The notes below the pieces were generated by a model, which made no database searches, was not told the DNA's origin, and worked only from the letters and a program-made list of their open reading frames with translations. The position numbers were made by a program, and so were the translations under genes. This document shows, piece by piece, positions 44,985 to 53,593 of a stretch of 64,000 nt of DNA; positions within the stretch are counted from its first letter, which is position 1; every line of letters begins with the position of its first letter. Source of the DNA: Candidatus Zixiibacteriota bacterium (lineage in GTDB: Bacteria > Zixibacteria > MSB-5A5 > JAABVY01); NCBI GenBank assembly GCA_011056555.1, contig DSEQ01000002.1:19273-83272 (forward strand), in the 5' to 3' direction.

Positions 44985-45593
44985 TCAATGGCCGGGCTCA
45001 TCTCTGGCCGAAACAAACTTACCCCTGGATATTCTATTCAAATATTCTACAATCTGATTAATGTCCATTTCCAGCCAGCCTGAATCATTTGCGTTGTCCG
45101 AGCTATTTCTATCCTTTTCAATACCGTCTGAGCAGCACCGTATAATCAGGCCCTCGGCCTCGCGCAGAACCCGGAGAGATTCATCGAGCTGATAAATATC
45201 CAGCCCGGCATTGGACAACAGCACCAGGATCACCTCATATTTTTTTAGGCACGCTTCAATAGCCCTTTCCCACTGCCGGATGACATTTTCGCCCGGCTCC
45301 AGAGCCCGGCAATGAGCATAAAAACCTTGTCCCTGCCGGGAGATCACCGGATAGGCAGCGTAGGGAATAACATAGGCCCTGCCGCTCAATATATCCGCTT
45401 CGCCGGATAATCTCACCAGCCTGAGGCCGGATGTTTTGCTCCAGGCTTGAGTGAGAGGTTCAGAGAAATCAGATTCCATCTGCTGTAATACCAGAATGGG
45501 CAGATCAAATGAGGGATTAAGACCGGATAAGATTTCGTTTACCAGCGCCGGTCCTCCTAATGATGCGGCCAGAATTACAATCTTATTATCCAA
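44985..45593 (-). CDS. degenerate CheB methylesterase-like protein
   Basis: 202 residues that align with the CheB catalytic domain: VILAASLGGPALVNEILSGL, LPILVLQQMESDFSEPLTQAW and GRAYVIPYA match the enzyme's opening, middle and substrate loops. Ser11 and Asp132 of the triad are present, but the catalytic His is Gln38 (LQQM where CheB has VQHM), and the Ser-Thr pair is Ser-Leu. Methylesterase activity is therefore unlikely. There is no receiver domain. Start is TTG with AAGGA upstream. It closes the regulatory island on this strand. Confidence 0.7.
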   Translation of the reverse strand: MDNKIVILAASLGGPALVNEILSGLNPSFDLPILVLQQMESDFSEPLTQAWSKTSGLRLVRLSGEADILSGRAYVIPYAAYPVISRQGQGFYAHCRALEPGENVIRQWERAIEACLKKYEVILVLLSNAGLDIYQLDESLRVLREAEGLIIRCCSDGIEKDRNSSDNANDSGWLEMDINQIVEYLNRISRGKFVSARDEPGH

Positions 45594-45755
45594 AATGGAA
45601 CTTCCTTTTCTATTCTCTCTAAGCTTATCTTATCGGCAAAAAAGGGCATAAGCTTAGATGCGGCAACCATTCAGGCTGAGTATTTCCCATTGAATCCGCG
45701 AAATTCAGTTAGAAGGCACCAGCACCGGATACGGATTGCCGAGCAAAACGCTCTC

Positions 45756-46115
45756 TCAGAGCAAGCCTTTATCCTTCATGAAATTGTTCGTAATGCTCTC
45801 AAGGTACTCCCGGAGCTTGATTAGATTATCATTTATTTTCTCATGATCAATCTCATCGCTCAGCCATGAACTCTGGGGTAATTTCATTCCCATTTCTTCC
45901 AGGAACTTAGTTATGAACTGTACTGATTCCAGGGCCAGCGCCACGACTTCGGTTAAGTCCTTTTTTATGTGGGCCTGACGGATATTATAGGCCTTGAACT
46001 TGGCCGATGCCACAGCAAGATTAAGCGAGGTGAGACGGATTTCCTCCAGGAGGTCGATAATATTGCGGGGCACCTCAAGGGACCCGGGATTCATCTGTCT
46101 AATTTCTTTTTCCAT
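45756..46115 (-). CDS. hypothetical helical protein after the response regulator
   Basis: 119 residues; not recognised. It is predicted to be nearly all alpha-helical (RNIIDLLEEIRLTSLNLAVA, VVALALESVQFITKFLEEMG), with no signal peptide or membrane span and no Cys. It begins within the stop codon of the response regulator (TGATG), so it is tightly coupled to the two-component pair. The helical character suggests a methyl-accepting-like or phosphotransfer-like bundle, but no conserved His motif is seen. Confidence 0.7.
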   Translation of the reverse strand: MEKEIRQMNPGSLEVPRNIIDLLEEIRLTSLNLAVASAKFKAYNIRQAHIKKDLTEVVALALESVQFITKFLEEMGMKLPQSSWLSDEIDHEKINDNLIKLREYLESITNNFMKDKGLL

Positions 46116-46468
46116 CAGATTTTGAGTAAACTCCTGATCTTCATTTTAAGCTCTCTCAGGTCCACTGATTTAATCACATAATCCTCGGCCAGCCATGATT
46201 GAAAGTTGTTTTTGTATGAGCTGTAGGCGGTGTTAAGAATAATCGGCAGGCCCTTATTTTGTTTCTTTAATTCGGACAACGTCTCCAGACCGTCCTTTCC
46301 AGTCATCTTGACATCAAGTATGACAATATCAGGCATTTCTTCGGAAACGCTTTGAAGAGCCGCCTGCCCGGAATCGGCCAGGCTGACATCATAGCCCTCG
46401 GAGCTGAGTTCCATGCTATAGAGCTTTCTAAAGTTCTCCTCGTCGTCAACGACTAATATCCTCGGCAT
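46115..46468 (-). CDS. single-domain response regulator
   Basis: 117-residue receiver domain. The track start at 46531 lies inside the kinase gene; ATG 46468 with AGGAGA upstream starts the domain (ILVVDDEENF). The acidic pair DDE, the phospho-acceptor Asp in VILDVKM, the Thr in ILNTAYSS and the Lys in YVIKSVDL are all present, so phosphorylation is expected. No output domain. It begins one base after the kinase stop, an obvious cognate pair. Confidence 0.92.
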   Translation of the reverse strand: MPRILVVDDEENFRKLYSMELSSEGYDVSLADSGQAALQSVSEEMPDIVILDVKMTGKDGLETLSELKKQNKGLPIILNTAYSSYKNNFQSWLAEDYVIKSVDLRELKMKIRSLLKI

Positions 46469-46469
46469 A

Positions 46470-48218
46470 TCATCTCCTTGCATTAGGCCATTCCACATAA
46501 ATGCGTGCCCTCCCCTCGGCACTTGAATCAATTCCCAGATTTCCGCCGTTATACTTAATGGCTTCGAACGCCATACTCATCCGCAGTGCGATCCTGCCGG
46601 CGCTGGGATCTGCGATCTCGGCCAGATAATCGGTTTCTGAGAAGTTCGAGGATTCTATTTCGAATACAGCCTTTACATTATTATCGGCAGAATAAAACCG
46701 TATGTTAATGCAACAGGCCGGATCGACTTTCTCCGATATCATTGACATTATAGTATAAAATGCGAATTTTATCTGATCGACACGGCCCTCAGCAACAAGC
46801 TCTCCGGCATCATCGGGCTTATGTACCCGGATTTGACGATTAACCTCTTTGGCCAGAAAAATTTCCTTTATTTCGCAGACAACTTCATATATATCGAATT
46901 CAGCTTTGTCCTGGGCGAATGATTTTGAAAAATCCAAAACTGTATTGAGCGCGCTTTCAAGCCTCGTGCATTCATCATAAATAATTCGAGCCTGCTCCCT
47001 GATATTATCCGGCAGGTCAGGTGATTTAATTATCAGCGCCGCAAAGCCCCCTATTATCGAGGTCGGATTCCTAAGCTCATGGGCTATATCGGAAGTCAGT
47101 TCGCTCCAGAGCGTTACCCGTTCAATCTTGAGTAATTCCTCCTGGGCGTTGCGGAGGTTTACGTTGGCTTTTTCCAGTTTTTTAAGGTAATCCGAAAGGC
47201 TCTGATACAGGCGGGTCCTTTCGATAGCGATGGCCGCCTGATTGGCGAAAACCTGAAGCTGGGACAGATCCCGATGCCTGATAGTGCGTCCGGTTATGAA
47301 ATTGTCCGCGGTTATGACACCCAGCACGTTCTTGCCGGCTATCATCGGTACAGCAGCAAACTGTTCGACACCCAGGGTCGTACAAATCCCGCATTCGGAG
47401 CCGCAGCTGCATCCGGCGCCTCCTATGATCCTGGGATTCTTCTGGAACACCACCTCGCCCAGGATATGATGCTCGTGACTCAACGGGATTTTCAGATTCT
47501 TCAGCCTGTTCGAGACATTTTCAGCAGAATCATTCATGGTGGCCGAGTATGTTTTCAGGACCTCCATCAGGCTCCGGCCCTCATCGGGAAGAGAACTCCA
47601 TATCCGTCCCGCTTCTTCAGGGGACGAGGGCCCGATACCGGTGTAACCCTCCAGTTGCCTCTCATCCTGGTTGTACAGGAATAAAAAAGCCCGGTTAAAA
47701 CCCAAGCCTTCTCGAGCAGTTATCGCAATTAGAATTATCTGAAGAATTTCATCGAAATTCAGTATTGAACCCAGAGCCGACACCACCTGCGAGAAAATCG
47801 AGAGTTCGGAATTCTTGCGCGCCAACCGCTCCCCCAGCATATAGGTCCTGCTCTCATCCTGGAGGACATAGATAAAAATCTTTCCCGTCTTCACCTCCAC
47901 CGGCATTACGGAGACGGTGCAGTAACGCATCTCACCCCGAAGATTGGTGAAACTTATGTGGCTGCCCTGACGGATGCTGCTCTGTTCCGGATAAGGATCC
48001 AATCGGTCACCCAGGATGGATTCGACCTGGCACAGACTTGTTATCCGCACATCACCGCGGGTATTGACTCCCAGTAGATTGATCATCGCGGGATTAATAG
48101 AAATGATCTCGAGCCCCTCGCTGCACAGGAACGCGGGAAAGGGCAGATTGTCTATAAATGAACTTGAAGGATCGCAAGCGGAATCAGCCTGACACACGTT
48201 TTTGCTCAAAGATGGCAT
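46470..48218 (-). CDS. PAS-GAF sensor histidine kinase with degenerate ATPase domain
   Basis: 582 residues without membrane spans. PAS at about 20-135 (LEIISINPAMINLLG), GAF at about 150-345 with a Cys-rich patch (GGAGCSCGSECGIC), a short coiled coil, and HisKA with LTSDIAHELRNPTSIIGGF holding the phospho-acceptor His. The C-terminal HATPase-like part lacks the N-box Asn (FYTIMSMISEK) and a recognisable DxGxG; only the tail GGNLGIDSSAEGRARIYVEWP matches. It may have lost kinase activity or act with another kinase. It follows the PilZ gene after 52 bases. Confidence 0.87.
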   Translation of the reverse strand: MPSLSKNVCQADSACDPSSSFIDNLPFPAFLCSEGLEIISINPAMINLLGVNTRGDVRITSLCQVESILGDRLDPYPEQSSIRQGSHISFTNLRGEMRYCTVSVMPVEVKTGKIFIYVLQDESRTYMLGERLARKNSELSIFSQVVSALGSILNFDEILQIILIAITAREGLGFNRAFLFLYNQDERQLEGYTGIGPSSPEEAGRIWSSLPDEGRSLMEVLKTYSATMNDSAENVSNRLKNLKIPLSHEHHILGEVVFQKNPRIIGGAGCSCGSECGICTTLGVEQFAAVPMIAGKNVLGVITADNFITGRTIRHRDLSQLQVFANQAAIAIERTRLYQSLSDYLKKLEKANVNLRNAQEELLKIERVTLWSELTSDIAHELRNPTSIIGGFAALIIKSPDLPDNIREQARIIYDECTRLESALNTVLDFSKSFAQDKAEFDIYEVVCEIKEIFLAKEVNRQIRVHKPDDAGELVAEGRVDQIKFAFYTIMSMISEKVDPACCINIRFYSADNNVKAVFEIESSNFSETDYLAEIADPSAGRIALRMSMAFEAIKYNGGNLGIDSSAEGRARIYVEWPNARR

Positions 48219-48270
48219 GCTTCAATTCCCGGTTATATTTCCAGTTTGGACGGCTCAGAGCGTTCTCATT

Positions 48271-48780
48271 CTATGCATTTTCCACCTGCTGAGAGAAAAC
48301 ATATTTCAGGAGCGCTTTTCGCAGATGTTCATCGAAACTGTAGATCTCCTCATCAATTTTATCCAGCACATGCGTGGGGAGCTCGGCCCTCAATTTTTCC
48401 GGTGACATGAACTCGATTCCCACCAGTGGAGTGCCCTCCTCCGTATCGACTCTCTTGACCTTGCCGATAATCCCGCAAAGGCGGTCAGCATCGACAAGGG
48501 ATAACTCCATGACGAGGTAATCGTTTTCACGTACCGAATACTCGGTTTCAAATAGAACTCCTCCCCCGGAGATGTTGAGAATGCTCCCCTCGCAGGCTTG
48601 ATGCGGGTCTATTTCCAGGTCAGGTTCGGCCGGATTAAAGGTCTTGAACTTCAGCGGGGAGTTCACCTCCAGCCTGATGTATTTTCTTCTTTTGTGGCTA
48701 TAAACCTTGAAAGGTTTTTTCACAGCCGGTTTTGGTTTCTTACCGGTAGCTTTTCCTTTGACAGGATTTTGCCGGGTCAT
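48271..48780 (-). CDS. PilZ domain c-di-GMP-binding protein
   Basis: 169 residues from ATG 48780, which has AGGAGG five bases upstream; the track start at 48924 adds 48 non-conserved residues. A Lys/Pro-rich N-terminal tail is followed by the PilZ motif pair RRKYIRLEVN and ILNISGGGVLFE, the c-di-GMP-binding elements. The end is helical (LDKIDEEIYSFDEHLRKALL). The setting beside sigma-28 and a two-component pair suggests motility or surface regulation. Confidence 0.88.
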   Translation of the reverse strand: MTRQNPVKGKATGKKPKPAVKKPFKVYSHKRRKYIRLEVNSPLKFKTFNPAEPDLEIDPHQACEGSILNISGGGVLFETEYSVRENDYLVMELSLVDADRLCGIIGKVKRVDTEEGTPLVGIEFMSPEKLRAELPTHVLDKIDEEIYSFDEHLRKALLKYVFSQQVENA

Positions 48781-48947
48781 ATTACCTCCTATATCAGGCC
48801 GTTCTGCCTGAGCGTGATCTGAAGTTGAATACAAATTGAATCCACTCCGGGCTGGTGGAGTCTCTAAAACCAGATATTGAGTCGAGCGAGCATTCCGGCT
48901 CGAGTTTCTCCCGGAACCACACATTTACTTTCTTTGCGGATGTCGCT

Positions 48948-50153
48948 TCAAGCGGGCACATGTTTTCTCTGTTCCAGCATCTTTAAGTTCAATTCACCCT
49001 GTTCCGTCGCAAGCTCGAGAATCCTGCGTGCCAGAGCTGTTCTGGAACGATCCCCCTTGTTGGCACGGATATATTCCCGGGCCAGTTTGATGGACGTGCC
49101 GAAATAGCCGCGGGCCTCCTCATGCTCTCCAATTCGCCGGGATAATTCGGCGATCAGATAGACGACCTGAATAGCCTGGTTGCCGGAGGAGATCTCCTTC
49201 CCCCCATGATATGCAGCCTTATAATAGTTCGCTGCGGAATTCATGGCCTCATCTTCGCTGATCGGCACCTCCGGCCATTTCGCCTTCAACTCACGCAGGT
49301 ATTCGCGAAAGCTGCTATATTTGTTAAAAGGCTGCTCCAGGGGAGCTAATGACTCCGAGCTCGCCTCTATCACTTCACTGCTTGAGTGTATGCTTCCCTT
49401 TAATTTTACCACCGCGGATTTATACTTTTCAATCGCGGTATCCAGGTCGGAGAGTGCATCATTATAGATTTCTGACAGTTCTCTTTTCCTGTCTCCTTCC
49501 GGAAAGTCTGGATCTTTTATGAATTCTACTGACGCTTCCGCCAGCCCCTGCTTCTCTTCCCGCAGCTTCTCATAGTATCCCGACAACCTCAGGATAATAT
49601 CCTCGATTCTCATGGCATGGCTGGCAAGCTGTCCGTCGCCATGGGTATGGCTCTGCGTATTTTCTCTGAAGAGCCAGGCGATTCTGAGAAAATAACGGCC
49701 GACATCAAGATTGGAATAGTTCGAATTGAATTTTTCGTCATATATCCCCAGCAGGATCTTTATTACCGCAGTCTGGAAGGGATACTTGTCGGCATCAATA
49801 TTAAGAGCCAGCTTACGAATCACCCCGTCATCATCCTGAAGTTCCCGGAGGTGCTTTTCCTTGAGATTCTTCAAATGATCATTCTTAAAAGCAGTATCGG
49901 TTTTCCATTCTTTAAATTTCAGAGTGATCTCTTTGCAGAAAAAGCAATCAGGGCACACAGCCATGAAGAACAGGAGCGGATTATATTTCTGGAAATCAGG
50001 ATTATTCCATTTTCTTTCCTGCGGACAGAAGTCGGTATCCCTGCCCGCTTCGATATAGGCTCCGACCTTTATTGTCTCGACTTCATACTCAGTGCCGCAT
50101 ACCGGGCATTCAATCCCGGTCATGAAAATCGGCGAGTCTTGCTGTTTTACCAT
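48948..50153 (-). CDS. DUF2225 family protein
   Basis: 401 residues, no signal peptide. The N-terminal zinc-ribbon-like pairs are GIECPVCGTEYEVETI and MAVCPDCFFCKEITLKF, followed by long helical TPR-like repeats. The pattern matches DUF2225, known from Firmicutes and other phyla without established function. AGGAGA precedes the ATG. It lies between the transposase-derived gene (22 bases) and PilZ (167 bases). A shorter secreted relative is at 21910. Confidence 0.85.
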   Translation of the reverse strand: MVKQQDSPIFMTGIECPVCGTEYEVETIKVGAYIEAGRDTDFCPQERKWNNPDFQKYNPLLFFMAVCPDCFFCKEITLKFKEWKTDTAFKNDHLKNLKEKHLRELQDDDGVIRKLALNIDADKYPFQTAVIKILLGIYDEKFNSNYSNLDVGRYFLRIAWLFRENTQSHTHGDGQLASHAMRIEDIILRLSGYYEKLREEKQGLAEASVEFIKDPDFPEGDRKRELSEIYNDALSDLDTAIEKYKSAVVKLKGSIHSSSEVIEASSESLAPLEQPFNKYSSFREYLRELKAKWPEVPISEDEAMNSAANYYKAAYHGGKEISSGNQAIQVVYLIAELSRRIGEHEEARGYFGTSIKLAREYIRANKGDRSRTALARRILELATEQGELNLKMLEQRKHVPA

Positions 50154-50175
50154 GATCTCCTCTACTATCTCTCTT

Positions 50176-51924
50176 TCATAATTTTTCTGAACTCATATCT
50201 TTGGGAAGCTCATCCCCCATCCCTGACCGCGCACTCCTGAGCGCGTTCCGTTTCAATTGAGAGCTGTTGGGGGCTGACCGGGTCGTGTCAATTTCCGGCT
50301 TCCTGACAGGATTCGCGGCCGATCCCGGTTCCCCGGAAATCTTTCCGGTCTTCCCCGGCTTTTTCGAGAAAAGACCAGACAAGACTTTGAGCAATCCGGC
50401 TTTGCTCCAGGATAGAACATCCTCTACTTTATTATCGGTAAAGATGTTGATTCTTTTCAGCCTGCGCGAGCTTGCACGCCTGCCGTCAAAATACCCGAGC
50501 CCGTTCTGCACATTTCGAAGGGCGCTCCTTGCCTTCAACCTGCCCCATTCAGCCCGGGAGCGGGTGAGATAGTGGAACACCAGGTAAAGCGTAATATCGC
50601 GCATTCCTTCATACTTGCAGACTGTTCGCAGAAGCGCCCGTGAGGGATAGCGGGCCTCAATGAAACCGCCGCTGCGCAGTTCGTCCCAGTGCTGGCGAGG
50701 AAAAGAATAGAAGTTGAGGAGCTTATTCCTGTTTTTCAGCAGTTCGTTTACTGCTCTTAGATAATTTCGCCCGAAGCTTTTCTTGAAATATTCAATCCAG
50801 TTTTCAGCATCCTGTTTGGTTTCTGCAAATTGAATGTTCATGAGACGGCGGTCAACCTCATCAGCAATTTCTTCGGGAAAATAACCAAGTGTCTTTTTTC
50901 GGAAATCGTTCCAGCAGAATTGGATTGCGGCTCTGGGAAAGATTCGTGGAATTGCATTCCAGAGAGGCAGACCTGCCCTTCCGATAAATAGCCTTGGATT
51001 ACCGAGATCACGTCGTTCAAGACGTTTCGCCAACATCTCCCAAACTTCCTCTGAATCAGATTCGGTTTCCCTCAGGGCCAGAAGCTTACGCTCCCCGGAA
51101 GTATTGCAGCCTACCAGACTCAAATAGCTTTTTCTAATTTTATTTCCCAGATCGAACTGCTTCACATCCGCCCAGATGTATGGAAATCTTTCCTCGGTCA
51201 GAGGCCTTGAAAAATATGCCTCGTAGCCCCTTTTCCAGTCCAGCGCCATCTGCTCAAATGATATTCTTGACGATGCGGGCGCATCACCCAGTAAATCGCA
51301 CAGTGCAATTTCAACATCGAGGGACCAGGGACGGGCTGGTTGTCTATTGCAATCTGCTGATTCCGGCTTTCCAGATTGATGCTTGACATCCTCAGAGGAG
51401 CGCACAAGCACGATCCGGGATTTACCATTTTTCGTCAACACATCTCTATCAGACACTTCAGTGCCAGACGCCTTAACCGCTCTGTCATCAGTAATCGATT
51501 CTTTCAATGACTTCTGTTCACGGTCTTTGCGATCATCACTTGTTTCCACCGATACAGCCTTTGTATCCTGATCAAGTTTAATATTTCCGGTTATTTCAGC
51601 AATCATATCGGTGTCATTATCTTCTGAAAAGAAATCCGCCCTCTCTGCCTGCGCCGGCATAATCTTTAGATTATCTTTTGAAATCGCTGTGACAGCGGAC
51701 TCTGCGGCTTCTGAATTCCGGAAATTTGCGGCTGTCTTGCCTGTGGATTTTAATGCTTTTGGATCGGTCTGACTATTTTGCTCACAGGAACCATTGATTT
51801 TGCTCAGAGGGAGCTCGGCCGCGAAATTTATAGATAATGGCTTTGGGTTTACAGCTTTTACCTGCCCGCCATTATCATAAGTCCGATTGTCGGGTCGGCT
51901 GGACATCTTCCCATCCTTTCCCAT
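50176..51924 (-). CDS. IS256-type transposase-derived protein with disordered N-terminus (probably domesticated)
   Basis: 582 residues. Residues 1-195 are polar and low in hydrophobics, likely disordered. Residues about 200-462 align by eye with the Mutator/IS256 transposase core: ERFPYIWADVKQF against the family RFPYLWLDA, LLALRETESDSEEVW against the ESE-type block, RIFPRAAIQFCWNDFRKK, and LLNFYSFPRQHW. Asp253 and Glu423 match the first and last catalytic positions, but the middle Asp is missing (FIGRAGLPL). A basic tail of about 120 residues follows. No inverted repeats are seen nearby and the gene lies in line with its neighbours, so it looks like a resident gene. Confidence 0.62.
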   Translation of the reverse strand: MGKDGKMSSRPDNRTYDNGGQVKAVNPKPLSINFAAELPLSKINGSCEQNSQTDPKALKSTGKTAANFRNSEAAESAVTAISKDNLKIMPAQAERADFFSEDNDTDMIAEITGNIKLDQDTKAVSVETSDDRKDREQKSLKESITDDRAVKASGTEVSDRDVLTKNGKSRIVLVRSSEDVKHQSGKPESADCNRQPARPWSLDVEIALCDLLGDAPASSRISFEQMALDWKRGYEAYFSRPLTEERFPYIWADVKQFDLGNKIRKSYLSLVGCNTSGERKLLALRETESDSEEVWEMLAKRLERRDLGNPRLFIGRAGLPLWNAIPRIFPRAAIQFCWNDFRKKTLGYFPEEIADEVDRRLMNIQFAETKQDAENWIEYFKKSFGRNYLRAVNELLKNRNKLLNFYSFPRQHWDELRSGGFIEARYPSRALLRTVCKYEGMRDITLYLVFHYLTRSRAEWGRLKARSALRNVQNGLGYFDGRRASSRRLKRINIFTDNKVEDVLSWSKAGLLKVLSGLFSKKPGKTGKISGEPGSAANPVRKPEIDTTRSAPNSSQLKRNALRSARSGMGDELPKDMSSEKL

Positions 51925-52143
51925 AGTATTGCGAGAGCCGGCAGTTTATCCCATCCTGCGGATCTTCCGCCCGCCGGCGTCGTTTATCCTGATATTTCCT
52001 ATATGTTCCTTATTAATGCTCACAGGCGCTTTTTTCTTCCTTACCGGAACGGATTTCTTTACCTGTGTTATCTTCCCGCCTCAAAGGCTCTTACCGGCGA
52101 GTGCGTTGACTTGCTTGCAGGGACAAGCACTCATTCCATGTGC
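51925..52143. other. 219-base gap between sigma-28 and the transposase-derived gene
   Basis: Not a gene as far as I can see. The plus-strand ORF 51887-52273 is low quality and antisense to the sigma factor end. I see no strong hairpin, so the two minus-strand genes could share a transcript. Confidence 0.5.
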
Positions 52144-52908
52144 TCAAGTCAGCGCAAATTTTTCTCTCACCATCCCTCGAAGTTTGAGCACTGCCTTGGT
52201 GTGGATCTGTGAGACTCGCGACTCAGAAATCGACATGACTTCGCCGATTTCCTTCAAGGTTAATTCTTCATAGTAATAAAGAGCGATTACAAGCTTCTCC
52301 TGTTCTGTCAGGTTTGAAATTGCGATTGTCAGGTATGCCCGCAATTCCTGTTTCTCGAGGTCGTTCAATACCGATTCCTTGGACTCGGCCTGCACTGTTT
52401 CCACCCTGGGTACCTGGCGGTTGTCATCCTCGCGGTAGATCATCTCATCCAGCGACAACAGCACGGTGCAGTTGGAATCATCCAGGGCCTTGTAGAGATC
52501 GTTGAGCTCGTAATTGAGTTCTCCGGCCAGCTCCAAGTCGCTGGGAGAGCGTCCCAATTTACCCTCTAACCTGACAAGGGCCCGTTCTATCTCCCTGGCC
52601 CTGGCACGTGTCGACCGTGGAACCCAATCCAGCGACCGTAACTCATCGAGGATGGCTCCTCGGATTCTGGGAACAGCATAGGTCTCGAACTTGACGCCTC
52701 TTTCGGGGTCGAAGTTCCTGAAGGCCTCGATCAAACCGATCACACCTGTGTTAACCAGGTCACCGACTTCGACTGATTTCGGAAACCCGATCGCCATCCG
52801 GCTGGCCACATTCTTTACCAGCGGCAAATACTGCGACAGCAGCTCTTCTCTGATTTCGGGCGCGCATTCCTTGCGGTACGCCTCCCAGATCGCTTCTTTA
52901 GCATTCAT
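52144..52908 (-). CDS. fliA: RNA polymerase sigma-28 type factor (FliA/WhiG/SigD family)
   Basis: 254 residues from ATG 52908, favoured by AAGGGA upstream and an ATGA overlap with the preceding ORF; the track start at 52935 has no ribosome site. Region 2: LVKNVASRMAIGFPKSVEVGDL and GVKFETYAVPRIRGAILDELR with SLDWVPRSTR, typical of FliA. Region 4: LTEQEKLVIALYYYEELTLKEIGEVMSISESRVSQIHTKAVLKLR. It would drive late flagellar or motility genes, but no flagellar structural genes are in the window. Confidence 0.93.
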   Translation of the reverse strand: MNAKEAIWEAYRKECAPEIREELLSQYLPLVKNVASRMAIGFPKSVEVGDLVNTGVIGLIEAFRNFDPERGVKFETYAVPRIRGAILDELRSLDWVPRSTRARAREIERALVRLEGKLGRSPSDLELAGELNYELNDLYKALDDSNCTVLLSLDEMIYREDDNRQVPRVETVQAESKESVLNDLEKQELRAYLTIAISNLTEQEKLVIALYYYEELTLKEIGEVMSISESRVSQIHTKAVLKLRGMVREKFALT

Positions 52909-53348
52909 AAAGAGTCTTCCCTTGAGCTTTGACATTTGTTTACGATGTTATTCTCAAGTCCCCCCGCATGCAGAATACCTGTAATTCTATCGGTAACCGA
53001 TGACGGGGAACTTAACACAAAATCAGAATTTATCTTACCCCTGCAGGTGTCGTTGCCCTCAACCTGATGTTTTACGGGCTGGCAGAAAATATATTGCACC
53101 ACTCCTTGCGAATGTTCAAAGAATGGACAATCGTCCCTTTCGCTGTTCAGTATATTATGGCGGCTGAAGATGAATTTAATATCCCGCTCACACGCTGCAG
53201 TCGCCGGTGTGGACACTGGCATTACTTTCAGATTCGCCGGGATCAAGTTCGGACCTGAAAGAGGTTCAACCAGAAACAGCCCGGAACCTCCCAGGAGAGT
53301 CAAGAGGATCACTTCTAATCTTAAATGTGCAAAATTTAATATATTCAT
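52905..53348 (-). CDS. hypothetical ORF translationally coupled to sigma-28
   Basis: 147 residues, unrecognised. It starts with a hydrophobic segment (VILLTLLGGSGLFLVEPL) that could be a signal or membrane anchor and continues with a mixed-charge region with five Cys. Its stop codon overlaps the sigma-28 start in an ATGA arrangement, which argues that it is translated. There is no good ribosome site at the ATG, and codon use looks less regular than in neighbours. In many bacteria flhF and flhG precede fliA; this is neither. Confidence 0.4.
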   Translation of the reverse strand: MNILNFAHLRLEVILLTLLGGSGLFLVEPLSGPNLIPANLKVMPVSTPATAACERDIKFIFSRHNILNSERDDCPFFEHSQGVVQYIFCQPVKHQVEGNDTCRGKINSDFVLSSPSSVTDRITGILHAGGLENNIVNKCQSSREDSL

Positions 53349-53593
53349 ATTTCAGGCTATAAGTTTAACTGAGAGATAGATTAGCAAGTCGGATGCCGTC
53401 TTCGACGGTGGAGGTTATTCGGCTGTCTGCCAATGGTTTATAGTTACTGCTGGAAAAACGGTAAGAGTTTTTTGCGGAAATATTTTCTATCAGCCGGGAA
53501 AGAATTTCTTCAGCCCCGCCTTTTTAAAAGCTCGATAATATTTTCCGCGCTAAATAGAAGGGGGATTTGAAAATGGGATTGACGCTCAAGGGG
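53349..53593. other. 245-base gap between mtaB and the sigma-28 unit
   Basis: AT-rich, no ORF or clear hairpin. It should contain the promoter for the sigma-28 unit on minus; I see no convincing consensus. Confidence 0.45.

Noticed and set aside
50176-51924. Active insertion sequence
   Set aside because: No terminal inverted repeats or target duplication noticed, the middle catalytic Asp is missing, and the gene lies in line with its neighbours.
52003-52273. Plus-strand ORFs opposite the sigma-28 gene end
   Set aside because: Overlap the conserved sigma region 4 on the other strand and show no family features.
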